Positions 10,841 through 22,836 of a stretch of DNA of 64,000 nt are shown piece after piece. The position numbers were made by a program, and so were the translations under genes. Below the pieces are notes generated by a model. It was not told the origin of the DNA, ran no database searches, and saw nothing but the letters and a program-made list of their open reading frames with translations. Numbering within the stretch: the first letter of the stretch is position 1; every line of letters begins with the position of its first letter. Source of the stretch: Lactifluus volemus (taxonomy: Eukaryota > Basidiomycota > Agaricomycetes > Russulales > Russulaceae); assembly GCA_022376515.1 (NCBI GenBank), contig WTXI01000145.1, positions 1 to 64,000 on the forward strand. The letters are read 5' to 3'.

Positions 10841-11098
10841 ATGCGCTTCTCCGTCTTCACTCTCCTCATTGTGTTTCCTGCTGCAGCCTATGCAGCTGTA
10901 TGTCCCCAACAGTTTTCGATTAAACCCGCATGCGGTTTACTCGGCGATGTCTGCGACGATGAATTTCCGTGCTGTAGCCCTTTGATATGCGGGGCTGGCC
11001 CGGGCTTGATTACAGTATGTGCCATTGCATACTATCATGATTCCCTCAGTCTTATGATGAACACTGAAATTGAACAGCAATGTGTTATTGGACATTGA
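10841..11098 (+). CDS. A1: secreted knottin-like cysteine-rich protein (64 aa)
   Basis: First of 11 paralogs. Exon 1 is 10841-11014, the intron 11015-11077 (63 nt, GTATGT..CAG) and exon 2 11078-11098. The signal peptide is MRFSVFTLLIVFPAAAYAA. The mature part has C21, C31, C38, C44, C45, C50 and C60, with the last six spaced x6, x5, x0, x4, x9: the C-C-CC-C-C order of inhibitor-cystine-knot folds. The last Cys comes from exon 2 (QC, then VIGH, stop). Unspliced reading also stays open, because 63 is a multiple of three and the donor GTATGT itself reads Val-Cys. The 3' UTR carries AATAAA at 11249-11254. The protein is presumably exported and disulfide-folded. Its target is unknown, and no toxin activity is implied by the fold alone. 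Confidence 0.8.
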   Translation: MRFSVFTLLIVFPAAAYAAVCPQQFSIKPACGLLGDVCDDEFPCCSPLICGAGPGLITVCAIAYYHDSLSLMMNTEIEQQCVIGH

Positions 11099-11399
11099 AT
11101 CAGCAAGGCGTGTGCGGGAACTTTCAAGAACTGGCTGTGATGAAGTTGAGGCGTGGTGCTCTTGTCGAGTGGAATGGCAGGCGTCCCTCTATTGCGACGC
11201 GCATGAGAGTGGGTTAGAGGGAGTTGGGCCATTGCTCTTCTGTATGGAAATAAATTTTCTTCAATACTGTTTGAAGAAAAGCAAACTGCTACCTTTTGTA
11301 GTGCGGAGACGTGTTCAATTTGTCGAGCATGAGGGTGGTTGTTTTCGTAAAAAATCTCTAGTAAGGGGGCAAGAACCGCCGATGCCAGCCTCGTGTCTG

Positions 11400-12540
11400 G
11401 CGCACATTAGGTGTGTATACTACTTTCTATCCACCAAGTTATTTTTTCCAACACACCCAACAGGCTCTCCCTCCCAGAAACCATTTTAATGGCTAGATCG
11501 TCGACTCAGAGAAGTCAGACAATGATGTCGCAACCTCCCTTGCAATACACATTTAGGGAAATTGCGTCAACGGGGTCCCACAAGACGCCTTTGGACATCA
11601 CCAAAAAAAAAAGAAGACTGGCCTGCCAATCGTGCAACTGTCAGACAGAAAAACAGTGGAGGCATGGGTACAGTTACATGACCACAACCAAGCTACTTGT
11701 ACACGACATGTCGCATTTCTGCATCAGTGGAACAGATAACTTTGGTGTCACATGTGCAGCCCAAAGGCAGCAGCAGGAAGGACAATACAGGGATAACCAA
11801 AAAAATGAATGAATGTCATTGAGTTCGACCGAGCGTAGGATGGTGTGAACGGAGAGCCAGAAAATGGAAAGGAAGCACGTGAAATGGTGAATGAACAGCC
11901 ACTGGCACCATCACGTGAAAGGAGAAACGAACGCGGGCGGCCACACGGACAACCACACGGACAGGGTTTGCTGGTCTTCACATTATTCGTAATGTGCCTT
12001 ATGCTGTTTTATCGGGGTCAGTCAAAGCTGCGCCGGTTGAACAACTCGCCCCACTTATAATTGCTGGCACGCAGTCGTGCAAGGTTGTCCAGGTGCTGTC
12101 CCCTATGTCGGTGGTTTCCCGCGCAGGTGATCTGACCGCAATCTGTATGTGAGAGAGTCAACATCCGACCAATAATGGGTCACCGTGGTGCACATTCCGC
12201 GTCGAAGGGCTTCGTTGACAAAAACTCGAAGGTATAGCCAAGATCGTCCAAGTTCCAATTTTCATTTACTAGTAGCTTCATTGATTTTCTGTGGGTTTCT
12301 CAAATGTAAAAACCCCTGTAAACTGAAATGCTGAGGTACTAATGCGCCTTGTTTGTGCGCGCCGCATCATGATGGACAGTGTCCTCAAAGGTAGCTGCGC
12401 GGACTCTGGCATGGAGAACGGCGCCCAAGATCACAAGTAGGTGGATACAAATAAAAACATCTATCGTATTATGTACATACAACATAAACCCCCTTTCGTA
12501 ACACCATGACGACGCTGTCGTTGGTCATATGCATTAAATG
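11400..12540 (+). repeat. C1 module: leader, short ORF and non-coding tail
   Basis: Begins with the leader also found before 7516. An ATG at 11490 opens an ORF to 11812 (MARSSTQRSQTMMSQPPLQ..). A run of ten A's near 11602-11611 shifts the frame relative to other copies. The tail includes a stretch reading QGLLVFTLFVMCLMLF, a possible membrane or signal segment, near 11965. Function unknown. In all copies the ORF is short or broken. Confidence 0.55.
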
Positions 12541-12583
12541 ACATCGTAAAATCAAAAGTATGAAGAAGCGTGCAGAGAAAGGG

Positions 12584-13770
12584 CTAATTAATGTGTGTGA
12601 ATGTGTGTCCCTTCCAAATCGAGAGAGCAAGCGAAAAAGCCTTTTTCATTAAAGTTAAAAGAGAGGCGATCATAACGGAAAGCAATAACGTGAGAGGCGG
12701 GATCGCGCGATGCAATGCGCCACTCGAATGTGCGCTTCCTGAGCCCGTGACGCTCGCGCTCACAGAACCGATCGTGCGAGTCAGCACGCCCTCTGCGTCA
12801 ACCAAACTCTGCGCGTTTGACGCAAGTGTGGCAAAGCCGACGGAAGCCGGATTGGCACGGAACACGCTGTACACGTTCTTCAAGAACGTATCTCCGACGA
12901 TCCATGCAGGCGAGTTGTTGTTCGAAGTATACTCGAAGATCGCGCCAAGACATTGCCCATCCGAGAGCTCGGTTACTTCAAAGTCGGCCGGAGAGATGGA
13001 CCAACTCTTGCCGCCGAAAGAGAGGGCGACGTTAAAGGTCGTAGAACATGCTGCGGAAGATTTATCAGCACACAAAATGGCAAAGAATACTACCAGTGGG
13101 ATAGGGTGGGAATGTAACGACGTACGATAGGTGCAGTAATTGCCAGTGGCAGGAGAAGAATTGGGGATCTGCGCATATAGGGCACTGACTTGCGCTGCAG
13201 GTCCACCAATAAGCGTTGTTCCCGTATCGATCGCAGCGTACGAGGATGAGCCGGAGGGCAGTGTTATAGATCCAGAATTCACGGTTAGGCTCGTGATTGG
13301 AAGGGTCCAGTATGAAACCGCATCTGAGGGAACAGATTGAAAATCTATTTGGCCCGTATAGAGAGACGAGTTGGTCGTTCCTGTCATGAGACATACAATA
13401 GGCTTCGGGAGACGGCGGAGCGACGCTGGGGCCAACCCAACATGAAAACTCCTCCAGTCTCATTTGGTTGGGGGCTCGATGCGTTCTGGAACCGCGTGAG
13501 ATAGAAGGCCATGACTGGCTCATCAAACACGTTACCCTGGTACAAAGATTGCCAGAAGGGGGTGGCACCCGAAGATGCCAGCTGTTGCCAGCCAAGGCCC
13601 ATGAGTCCTGATACGGGCGCACTTAACAGACCACTGGAGATATCGTTGCATACACCTGTGAGGATTGTTACTTGACAATAAGTGACATGAGCTACTTTAA
13701 GGACGTACCAAAGACCTGATTTTGAACCTGAAAGTCGGCCATTTGGACCACGAAGTGTTCTTCGGGCTAC
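12584..13770 (-). pseudogene. P1: C-terminal and central part of GPI-type aspartic protease
   Basis: Minus-strand pepsin-family (A1) sequence with plausible introns: DFQVQNQVFG, intron, ISSGLLSAPVSGLMGLGWQQ, FMLG, intron, GTTNSSLYTGQIDF, the second catalytic motif AIDTGTTLIG, CTYP, intron, CSTTFNVALSFGG, PAWIVGDTFLKNVYSVF, then a Ser/Gly-rich tail and a hydrophobic C-terminus typical of a GPI-anchor signal. The stop is at 12586-12584. The reading frames are well kept, but the N-terminal half is not upstream on this strand: it lies inverted at 13795-14145, so the gene as arranged cannot make a full protease. Confidence 0.8.
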
Positions 13771-13794
13771 AACCTGTGCGCACCTTTTCCCTTT

Positions 13795-14145
13795 CCGCTT
13801 GTGAGCACATAACCCACTGACACTGAGCCAGAATTGTCAATCAAAACATCGACTCGAGGTAGCTCCATATATACGGAGCCCGAGTATTCGCTGACAGGCT
13901 GTGTGCCCAGTTATTTTTGGTTCAATAGCCATCGGAACCCCTCCTGTCGTGTTCGATGTCATCCTTGACACAGGCTCCGCAGACCTCTGGCTTGCCGCCT
14001 CGACATGCACTCAGGGACGCAATAATATTCAGACTTATGCGTCCTCATCCCCCTCCACGTCTAGTTCCAGCAACCAGCCGTTCTCGATCACGTACGGCAG
14101 CGGTAAGGCCAGCGGAACACTTGCAACAGATGTCGTGATGACGAT
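13795..14145 (+). pseudogene. P1 inverted N-terminal half of the aspartic protease
   Basis: Plus-strand sequence with TEPEYSLTG, SIAIGTPPVVFDVI, the first catalytic motif DTGSADLW, then SITYGSGKASGTLATDVV. It stops where the minus-strand part starts (VVQMADFQVQNQ). The two pieces fit head to head as one gene split by an inversion. The same layout occurs in P3. Confidence 0.8.
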
Positions 14146-14334
14146 TGTATTTCCCCTCCAGAAATTCTTTCTGCCGCTTGGCCCGAAATCTCCATTCAGT
14201 GTCATTGCGAGGCCCTTCCACCCGACGAAGGGTGGGGACATGCATACTACAGGAAGACGGTTGATCACGAGACGTGGGCACAGCCACCGACGGTGAGCCT
14301 GAGTAGCAAGCTCAAGGCCATGGAAGTTCGTCAA

Positions 14335-14480
14335 AGTCAAAGTAAGACTTCCCTCACGGAAATATGTCGTTATCTCAGGCTCCAAGAGAACGACATACAG
14401 GATGTCGAACAGGAAAGCAAGGGTTGCCGAGGCGGCGAAATGTCGTGCTGCGCTAATTCTAGGTCACGGGTGTAAAGAAA
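14335..14480 (+). repeat. B module fragment (short form, unit 2)
   Basis: Same short form as at 10050-10235, followed by the 'tgtaaagaaatgaaaaacagcgtg' start of the knottin upstream region and the hairpin at 14509-14532. Confidence 0.6.
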
Positions 14481-14985
14481 TGAAAAACAGCGTGTTTCTC
14501 ACGCCTGCCTGTCGGAGTTTACAATCCGACAGTACCGCCGATTGGAGATGGCGTGCGCTGCCACGTTAGGGTACGACTAAACCGACTTCCCCGCCAATAT
14601 CACCCATGGCGCTACCTTGCCGCTTTACACCACAACCTCCTACCATGAGCTTTCGGTTAAAACATCATTTAATTCGTACAGTTTCACATGAAATCCGTAC
14701 TCCAAGCGCAAACGCGCGTCGCGCCGGCCAGTAAGTAGTCCATGCGTCGTTCGTGCCAGGAATCGGATCTCACGTCCTGTCAGCGTCCTGTCAATTGTGT
14801 ATCCCCTCAGGCACTATCGAGTCTCGAAATGTGTTCCGAATCGTTTGCGCCAGTGTCTCAAACTTTAATCATTCTGCGTACCGTTTGAAATTGCTTGGAG
14901 CTATAAGAAGAGGACGACGGACAAAAAGGAGGGGCAGCATTACTCCCCATCGATTTGATTTGCTCTTGAAACAAACACAACCACC

Positions 14986-15236
14986 ATGCGCTTCTCCGTC
15001 TTCACTCTCCTCATTATGCTTCCTGCTGCAGCCTATGCAGCTGTATGTCCCCAACAGTTTTCGATTCAATCCGTATGCGGTAAACTCGGCGATTGGTGCG
15101 ACAATGAATTTCCGTGCTGTTCGGGTTTGGAGTGCGAGCGTGTTGGCTATGAAAATGTATGTGCCATTGCGTACTATCATGATTCCCTCAGTCTTATGAT
15201 GAACACTGAAATTGAACACAGAGCTGTGTTATTTGA
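14986..15236 (+). CDS. A2: secreted knottin-like protein (61 aa)
   Basis: Exon 1 is 14986-15156, the intron 15157-15221 (65 nt) and exon 2 15222-15236. Exon 2 supplies SCVI and the stop. The spacing after the N-terminal Cys is x9, then x6, x5, CC, x4, x8. The TATA box is at 14902. Reading without splicing gives a 277-codon frame running through the AATAAA site, which I take as fortuitous. Confidence 0.8.
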
Positions 15237-15544
15237 CATTGAATCAGCAAGGCGTGTGCGGGAACTTTCAAGAACTGGCTGTGATGAAGTTGAGGCGTGG
15301 TGCTCTTGTCGAGTGGAATGGCAGGCGTCCCTCTATTGTGACGCGCATGAGAGTGGGTTAGAGGGAGTTGGGCCATTGCTCTTCTGTATGGAAATAAATT
15401 TTCTTGAATACAGTTTGAAGAAAAGCAAACTGCTACCTTTTGTAGTGCGGAGACGTATTCAATTTGTCGAGCATGAGGGTGGTTGTTTTCGTAACAAATC
15501 TCTAGTAAGGGGGCAAGAACCGCCGATGCCAGCCTCGTGTACTG

Positions 15545-16345
15545 GCGCACATTGGGTGTATATACTACTTTCTATCCACCAAGTTATTTTTTCCAACACA
15601 CCCAACAGGCTCTCCCTCCCAGAAACCATTTTAATGACTAGATCGTCGACTCGGAGAAGTCAGACAATGATGTCGCAACCTCCCTTGCAATACACATTAA
15701 GGGAAATTGCATCAACGGGGTCCCACAAGACGCCTTTGGACATCACCAAAAAAAAAGAAGACTGGCCAACCAATCGTGCAAGTGTCAGACAGAAAAACAG
15801 TGGAGACACAGTTACATGACCACAACCAAGCTACTTGTACACGACACGTCGCATTTCTGCATCAGTGGAACAGAGAACTTTGGTGTCACATGTGCAACAC
15901 CAGCCCAAAGGCAGCAGCAGGAAGGACAATACAGGGATAACCAAAAAAAACGAATGAATGTTATCGACCGAGCGTAGGGGGGTGTAAAATGAGAGCCAGA
16001 AAATGGAAAGGAAGCACGTGAAACGAACGCGGACGGCCACACCAACAACCACAGGGACAGGTCTTCACATTATTCGTAATGTGCCTTGTGCTGTTTTCAT
16101 CGGGGTCAGTCAAAGCTGCGCCGGTTGAACAACTCGCCCCCCTTACAATTGCTGGCACGCAGTCGTGCAAGGTTGTCCAGGGCGCTGTCCCCTATGTCGG
16201 TGGTTTCCCGGCGCGCAGGTAGTCCTGACTGCAATCTGTCTGTTGGTGCACATTCCGCGTCGAAGGGCTTCGTTGATAAAAACTCGAAGGTATAGCGAAG
16301 ATCGTCCAAGTTCCAATTTTCATTTACTAGTAGCTTCATTGATTT
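15545..16345 (+). repeat. C2 module
   Basis: C copy with an ATG at 15634 (MTRSSTRRSQTMM..). Its A-run is shorter than in C1, so the frame ends early (62 codons). It runs into a full B module. Confidence 0.55.
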
Positions 16346-16349
16346 TCTG

Positions 16350-17350
16350 TGGGTTTATCAAGCGTGCAAAAAGAAGTATCACAGCCTGAGGCTCAACAAC
16401 GCACACACGTGGCCCGTTTGTACGCAACCTTTTTCACGATTTTTTGTTTCACACATCCCGTCATCCTTCGATGCCTTTCGTCAAATTCAAAGGAAGTCTT
16501 CCCTCGCGGGAACATGTCGTTATTTCAGGCTCCAAGAGGACGACATACAAGATGTCGGACAGGAAAGCAAAGACTTGGAGGCGGGAAAACGTCGTGCTGA
16601 GCTAATTCTAGGTACGGCCCTATCATCTGAGCAATTTTTTCATCTTATATTTTTCTAGGTCTGAGCGCCGCCGACCGAGCCAACGTTGAGCAAATCGACC
16701 GTGATGGTCCGAGCTCTGACATCATCGTGGAAGCTAGTACGAAAGGAATCGAAGGTTTAATGGTGGCTGGTAAAGGCCAGTCAGTGTTGTGAGTACATTC
16801 AAATTAAATGACCTTCTCTCATCGTTTTCATCGATTTACCCCTCACGTAAAGCGTTTGCCTACCTCACTACTTGAGGCCAAGAGGATGCGCATAAGGGAT
16901 TGCAGATTCAACTGGCTTTGAAAAATCTCGCTGGGATTACCTCCCCTTTCCAACCGTTACTCGGACAGAGCGCTTTCACCCCTCTCTTCTTTCTTGTCAT
17001 CGGATTCAGTCTCTAGATGCTTGGGATCGTAACTGAACTGTTTTCGAGTTTGATCTACAGAACGATGAAGCCCGCAACAAGTAGTTTTTATTTATTATTA
17101 AATTGCTTGTATCTTGAACTTCTTTCTGACATCCTGACTCGCAGCTTAGAATGATTTTGACGGACTTAAAGGGCCCAGTGGGCGAAGTCAACCTCCACGA
17201 GTTCCTCGGGCACGAAAGCGGGAGAGTAGGACGATGCTCACAATAGTAGAATCACATTGGCAGTGCAACATACCACAAAGAGAACAAACGACTGTAAGCT
17301 CAGCGCTCAGTCCTTGCATGGGTACACCGCGGTATAGCGAACAACTGTGA
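16350..17350 (+). pseudogene. B2: full-length copy of module B, unknown gene
   Basis: A candidate multi-exon gene. The first visible exon contains MSDRKAK.. at 16551, followed by GTACGGCC..TTTCTAG (intron about 45 nt), then an exon reading LSAADRANVEQIDRDGPSSD to about 16790. Later stretches resemble LQIQLALKNLAG and SVTRTERF, with the frame lost between blocks. No domain is recognised. Other copies have indels at different places, so the family looks dead in this array. The end carries AATAAA-type sequence in other copies. Confidence 0.4.
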
Positions 17351-18040
17351 CGTCTTGAATTAGGCATAAGCTGTCAAGTTTGTGATCCTCACACATGAGT
17401 TGACACGTTCGGTGTAACGGTGTTCACTGTTCATCTCCACAACCATAATTGCATGGCACCTGAGATCAATCGCTTCGAGGCTATGTGTCTGTGGATCGTC
17501 GCTCGGCGACATGATATCTATCATACTAACATGGCACCCCTCTGCCAGTGTGAACAAACCCCCTTTGTGAACACTCCAAATTTCTGACACAATTCTCGCT
17601 CAATCACCACATAATTTAGCCTACAGTATCTAGTACCAAATGTGACTGTATTCCGTGCATTTTTTTCTTGGTAGAAACCGTAGTGTGTAAAGAAATGAAA
17701 AACAGCGTATTTGTCACGCCTATCGTGTCGAAGCTTACAATGTTTCAAAAATGGCAAGCTTAGGGCTCGCGCTCTGGGCTCGCGCTCTGACAGAACAGCC
17801 GATCGGAGTCTAAAGAAATGGCGTGTGACGTAGCCTGACGGTTCACAACAAAGGGAGCTGCTTCATTTGTAGCCCTACATCTGTCAAGCACAACTCGGAA
17901 CCAAGGATTATCATGCGAGACGCAAGTTTCGTGACTCATGCCACTCTTCGGTACGATTAACCGATTTGGCACGTCAGCTCCCCCACCAAAACATTCACTG
18001 TGACACTATCTTGCCGCTTTACACCACAAACCTCCCACTT

Positions 18041-18107
18041 GTACGGACGAAATAATTTTTAAAGCGAAAGCTCCGAGCTTTCGGTTTAAACATTATTTCG
18101 TCCGTAC
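18041..18107. repeat. 67-bp nested palindrome in knottin A3 upstream region
   Basis: The outer arms GTACGGACGAAATAAT (18041-18056) and its exact reverse complement (18092-18107) enclose inner arms CGAAAGCT/AGCTTTCG around CCG. Other units have only the right half (gagctttcggtttaaacatcatttaattcgtacag), so the left half is a new inverted copy. Confidence 0.9.
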
Positions 18108-18459
18108 AGTTTCATATGAAATCCGTACTCCTAGTGCAAATGCACGTCGCGACGGCCAGTAGTCCATGCGTCGTTCGTGCCAGGACCCGGATTCTCGCTA
18201 CCATCGTGTCAGCGTACTGTCAATTGCGTACTGTATCCCCAGGCTCTCGCTTGCTCCCCCAGGCACTGGCCGAGTCTCGAAACGCGTTCGGAACTGTTTC
18301 TGGGTGAATGTGCTAGTGTGTCAAACTGTAATCATTCAGGGTACCGTTTAAAATGAACGTGAATCTGCCCGGAGCTATAAAAAGAGGATGAAGGACGAAG
18401 AGGAGGGGCATCATTACTCACCACCGATTCGATTTGCTCTTGAAACAAACACAACAACC

Positions 18460-18707
18460 ATGCGCTTCTCCGTCTTCACTCTCCTCATTGTGCTTCCTGC
18501 TGCAGCCTATGCAGCTGTATGTCCCCAACAGCTTTCGATTCAACCCGAATGCGGTGAACGCGCCGATTACTGCGACGAGGAATTTCCGTGCTGTGGCCGT
18601 TTGAAGTGCACGTGGAATGGCTATGGTCAAGTATGTGCCATCGCGTCCTATCATGATGCCTTCCGTCTTATGATGAACACTGAAATTGAACACAGGAATG
18701 TGCTTGA
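18460..18707 (+). CDS. A3: secreted knottin-like protein (60 aa)
   Basis: Exon 1 is 18460-18630, the intron 18631-18695 (65 nt) and exon 2 18696-18707, giving ECA and the stop. Charged loops (GERADY, DEEFP, GRLK) differ from A1 and A2. The unspliced frame runs to 18816. It is followed directly by the 3' flank and then methyltransferase copy M2, with no C module between. Confidence 0.8.
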
Positions 18708-19139
18708 GAGGTTGGACATCGAATCAAGGCGTGTGCGGCAATGTTCAAGAACTGGTTGTGATAAATTTGAGGCGTGGTGCTCTTGTCGAGTGGAATGGCA
18801 GGCGTCCCTCTATTAATGACGAGCATGAGAGTGTTAGAGGGAGTTGGACCATCGCTCTTGTGTATGGAAATAAAGTTTGTTGAATACAGCATGAAGAAAA
18901 TCAAACTGCTACCTTTTGTAGTGTGGAGACGTGTTCAATTTGTCGAGCATGAGGGTGGTTGCTTTCGTAACAAATCTCTAGAAAGGGGACAAAGAACCGA
19001 TGCCAGGCTCGTTTACTGGCGCACAGACATGCACTACAGAAGCATACGAAGCACATGAGCCGACATTGATCTCGGTATTGCGGAGGAGAGCTTGACTGAG
19101 AATTATGAGACACAACGCGAGTACTCACTACCACTTGCC

Positions 19140-20202
19140 ATCGCTAGACTCGTGCCAGTGATGCAAATCAAGAAACAATATCCTTTGATCTTGACGAGAT
19201 GACCAGATCCACGGGCCATCGCGTGCTCGTGCTTTTGTTTTTTCTCTGAGCAAAAAGACTGATGAGACATAGCACCATAAAATTTGTGGGACAGCGGAAT
19301 AGGTCTGCCAGTGGGTGCGTGGCTTGTTCGTCTTTTGGTCACGACCGATCATGGTGCTGCTGCTGCTGCTACGGTATCGGCATCCGAATCCGAATCGTAG
19401 CCTGCTAGTGGTGATCTTGGACCTGGAATCGTGGTTCAGGAGCTCAGAGAGAGGTTGGCCTTGCGCGAGCAATGTTGCATTATTGAATTAGGTGAGCCTT
19501 TTCCTGTTCATTCCTCGTTTCATTCTGTCAGGTCTCCGGTTCACGTACTGTACATGATAGGTGCTGGGACTGGGATAGTCTCGACAGCCCTTGCCGCGCT
19601 GCGCCCGACTGATCTTGCCTCGCAGCGCATGATACCTGTATACTCTCCACAGACCCTCGTGAGTCTCTTCCATCCCAATCCAAATCTTCTTCAACCAGCA
19701 TCGTTGCAATCATTTTTTTGTAGCGTCTTCGATGGAGCTTATGAGCTACAATATACATGAAAACACCACACTTTACCCCCATTGCCCCTCGACCTTATCG
19801 CGTAAGCTATGATTCCCTTCTTATCGCATCCTAACGTTTCCTCTATTATTATTATTTTTCAATAGGATGGCAGACGTGACGTACAACACGTCATCCTTTC
19901 CAGCCCTGCTCCGGACACTCACCTCTCTTCTCGCGTTGAGCGATCATCGTCGTTAACGCATGGCCGGACCCGCTGCGCACGAACCAATTGACGGGCCACT
20001 GGTCTTATTGGCGTACAAGGGACGTGATCCAGGAGAGCGGCAGCTCTGGGACATGATGGTGCGCGAGACGGGCGTTGTGCTCGAGTGCGTTGGGAAGCAG
20101 GCTGGCGCGGGAGGGCTTCCCGTCGAGATGTGGCTCGGGAAGATGGCACTTACCCACCTCTTTACTGGTCACGCAAATTCGCAGACTGTGCCGAGATCAT
20201 AG
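19140..20202 (+). pseudogene. M2: truncated, broken METTL21-like methyltransferase
   Basis: Starts abruptly at 'gtgatgcaaatcaa', joined to knottin 3' flank. The exon with FRLFGDDGG is missing. SVWDSGIG..SAWLVRLLV is in frame, but a TAG at 19398-19400 stops it. The SAM motif exon, the short MADVTYNTSS exon and the C-terminus are present; part of the WDQELPE exon is deleted near 19780. Confidence 0.75.
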
Positions 20203-20339
20203 TCAGACAAACTGCCTCCACCCATCTCTCTATCATGGAACCCAATTATGAGGTGCTTTTACTCGTAAACTGGGCAGTTTTCAAGAGGTCGTTGAGAACG
20301 AGGCACTGATCATGTGACCTTGTTGATCAACAACGCGCA

Positions 20340-20530
20340 CACCTTGGAACGTTTTTTATGATGTTTTCTTTCACACATCCCTTCATCCTTCGTCAAAATC
20401 AAAGGTTGACTTCCCACGTGGGAATATGTTGTTGTTTCAGGCTCCAAGAGAACGCCATACAAGACGTCGGACAGGAAAGCAAGGGTTGCCGAGGCGGCAA
20501 AACATCGTGCTGCGCTAATTCTAGGTGAAA
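20340..20530 (+). repeat. B3 module fragment (short form)
   Basis: Short form as in units 1, 2 and 4, ending at 'gctaattctagg' and fused to the knottin upstream region. Confidence 0.6.
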
Positions 20531-21100
20531 AACAGCGTGTTTCTCACGCCTGCCTGTCGGAGTTTACAATCCGACTATACCGCCGATTCGAGATGGCGTG
20601 CGACGTAACGTGACTGCCACGTTAGGGTCACCGACTTCCCCGCAAACGTCACCCATGACACTATCTTGCCGCTTTACACCACAACCTCCCACCATGAGCT
20701 TTCGATTAAAACAAAAACATCATTTAATTCGTACAGTTTCACATGGAATCCGTACTCCAAGCACAAATGCGCGTTGCGCCGGCCAGTAAGTGGTCCATGC
20801 GTCGTTCGTGCCAGAATCGGATCTTTCCGATTCTTTCGCTACCACGTCCTATCAGCGTCCTGTCAATTGTGTATCCCCGAGTTGATCATGATGCTCTCGC
20901 TCTCTCCACCACCAGGCACTATTGAGTCTCGAAATGTGTTCCGAATCGTTTCCGGGTGAATGCGCCAGTGTCTCAAACTTTAATCATTCTGCGTACCGTT
21001 TGAAATTGCTTGGAGCTATAAGAAGAGGACGACGGACAAAAAGGAGGGGCAGCATTACTCCCCATCGATTTGATTTGCTCTTGAAACAAACACAACCACC

Positions 21101-21341
21101 ATGCGCTTCTCCGTCTTCACTCTCCTCATTGTGCTTCCTGCTGCAGCCTATGCAGCTGTATGTCCCCAACAGCTTTCGATTGAACACGGATGCCGTGAAT
21201 TCGGCGAACTCTGCGACAAAGAATTTCCGTGCTGTTTGGGTTTGGAGTGCGTGTGGGTTGGCTTTGTTAAAGTATGTGCTATCATGATTCCCTCAGTCTT
21301 ATGATGAACACTGAAATTGAACACAGAAATGTGAATTTTGA
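21101..21341 (+). CDS. A4: secreted knottin-like protein (61 aa)
   Basis: Exon 1 is 21101-21271, the intron 21272-21326 (55 nt, ten shorter than in A2/A3) and exon 2 21327-21341, encoding KCEF and the stop. Since 55 is not a multiple of three, the unspliced frame ends after SVL. Splicing restores the final Cys at the same place as in the other copies. The TATA box is at 21017. Confidence 0.8.
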
Positions 21342-21654
21342 CATCGAATCAGCAAGGCGTTTGCGGGAACGTTCAAGAACTGGCTGTGATGAATTTGAGG
21401 CGTGGTGCTCTTGTCGAGTGGAATGGCAGGCGTCCCTCTATTGTGACGCGCATGAGAGTGGGTTAGAGGGAGTTGGACCATCGCTCTTCTGTATGGAAAT
21501 AAATTTTCTTGAATACAGTTTGAAGAAAAGCAAACTGCTACCTTTTGTAGTGCGGAGACTTATTCAATTTGTCGAGCATGAGGGTGGTTGTTTTCGTAAC
21601 AAATCTCTAGTAAGGGGGCAAGAACCGCCGATGCCAGCCTCCTGTACTGGCGCA

Positions 21655-22790
21655 CATTAGGTGTGTATACTACTTTCTATCCACCAAGTTATTTTTTCCA
21701 ACACACCCAACAGGCTCTCCCTCCCAGAAACCATTTCAACTGGCAATGTCTAGATCGTCGACTCAGCGAAGTCAGACAATGATGTCGCAACCTCCCTTGC
21801 AATACACATTGAGGAAAATTGCATCAAAGGGGTCCCACAAGACGCCTTTGAACTTCACGAAAAAAAAAAAGACTGGCCAGCCAATCGTGCAACTGTCAGA
21901 CAGAAAAACAGTGGAGGCATGGGTACAGTTTACATGACCACAACCAAGCTACTTGTACACGACACGTCGCATTTCTGCATCAGTGGAACAGAGAATTCTC
22001 GTGTCATATGTGCAACACCAGCCCAAAGGCAGCAGCAGGAAGGACAATACAGGGATAACCACAAAAATGAATGAATATCATCGAGTTCGACCGAGCGTAC
22101 GGGGTGTGTGTGAAAGGAGAGCCAGAAAATGGAAAGGAAGCACGTGAAACGGTGAATGAAGTTCAATGAACAGCCACCACCACGTGAAAGGAGAAACGAA
22201 CGCGGGGCCACACGCGGACAGGGTTTGCTGGTCTTCACATTATTCGTAATGTCCCTTATGCTGTTTTCATCGGGGTCTGCCAAAGCTGCGCCGGTTGAAC
22301 AATTCGCCCCCTTATAATTGCTGGCACGCAGTCGTGCAAGGTTGTCCAGGGTGCTGTCCCCTATGACGGTGGTTTCCCGCGCAGGTAGTCTGACCGCAAT
22401 CTGTATGTGAGAGAGTCAACATCCGACCAATAATGGGTCACCGTGGTGCACATTCCGCGTCGAAGGGCTTCGTTGACAAAAACTCGAAGGTATAGCCAAG
22501 ATCGTCCAAGTTCCAATTGTCATTTACTAGTAGCTTCATTGATTTTCTGTGGGTTTCTCAAATGTAAAAACCCCTGTAAACTGAAATGCTGAGGTACTGA
22601 TGCGCCTTGTTTGTGCGCGCCGCATCATGATGGACATTGTCCTCAAAGGTAGCTGCGCGGGCTCTGGCATGGAGAACGGCGCCCAAGATCACAAGTAAGT
22701 GGATACAAATAAAAACATCTATCGTATTATGTACCTACAATATAAACCCCCTAACACCATGACGACGCTGTCGTTGGTCATATGCATTAA
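21655..22790 (+). repeat. C3 module
   Basis: An ATG at 21746 opens MSRSSTQRSQ.. for 63 codons. It also retains the tail with VFTLFVMSLMLFSSGS. It precedes a truncated protease copy. Confidence 0.55.
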
Positions 22791-22836
22791 ATGACATCGT
22801 AAAATCAAAAGTATGAAGAAGCGTGCAGAGAAAAGG

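Noticed and set aside
14986..15819. 277-codon ORF beginning with the knottin signal peptide
   Set aside because: It reads through the GT..AG intron and the AATAAA-bearing 3' UTR. Sister copies with 55- or 60-nt introns do not keep this frame. Indels before the ASLY stop are often multiples of three, so an alternative longer isoform is not fully excluded, but the spliced short form fits all copies better.
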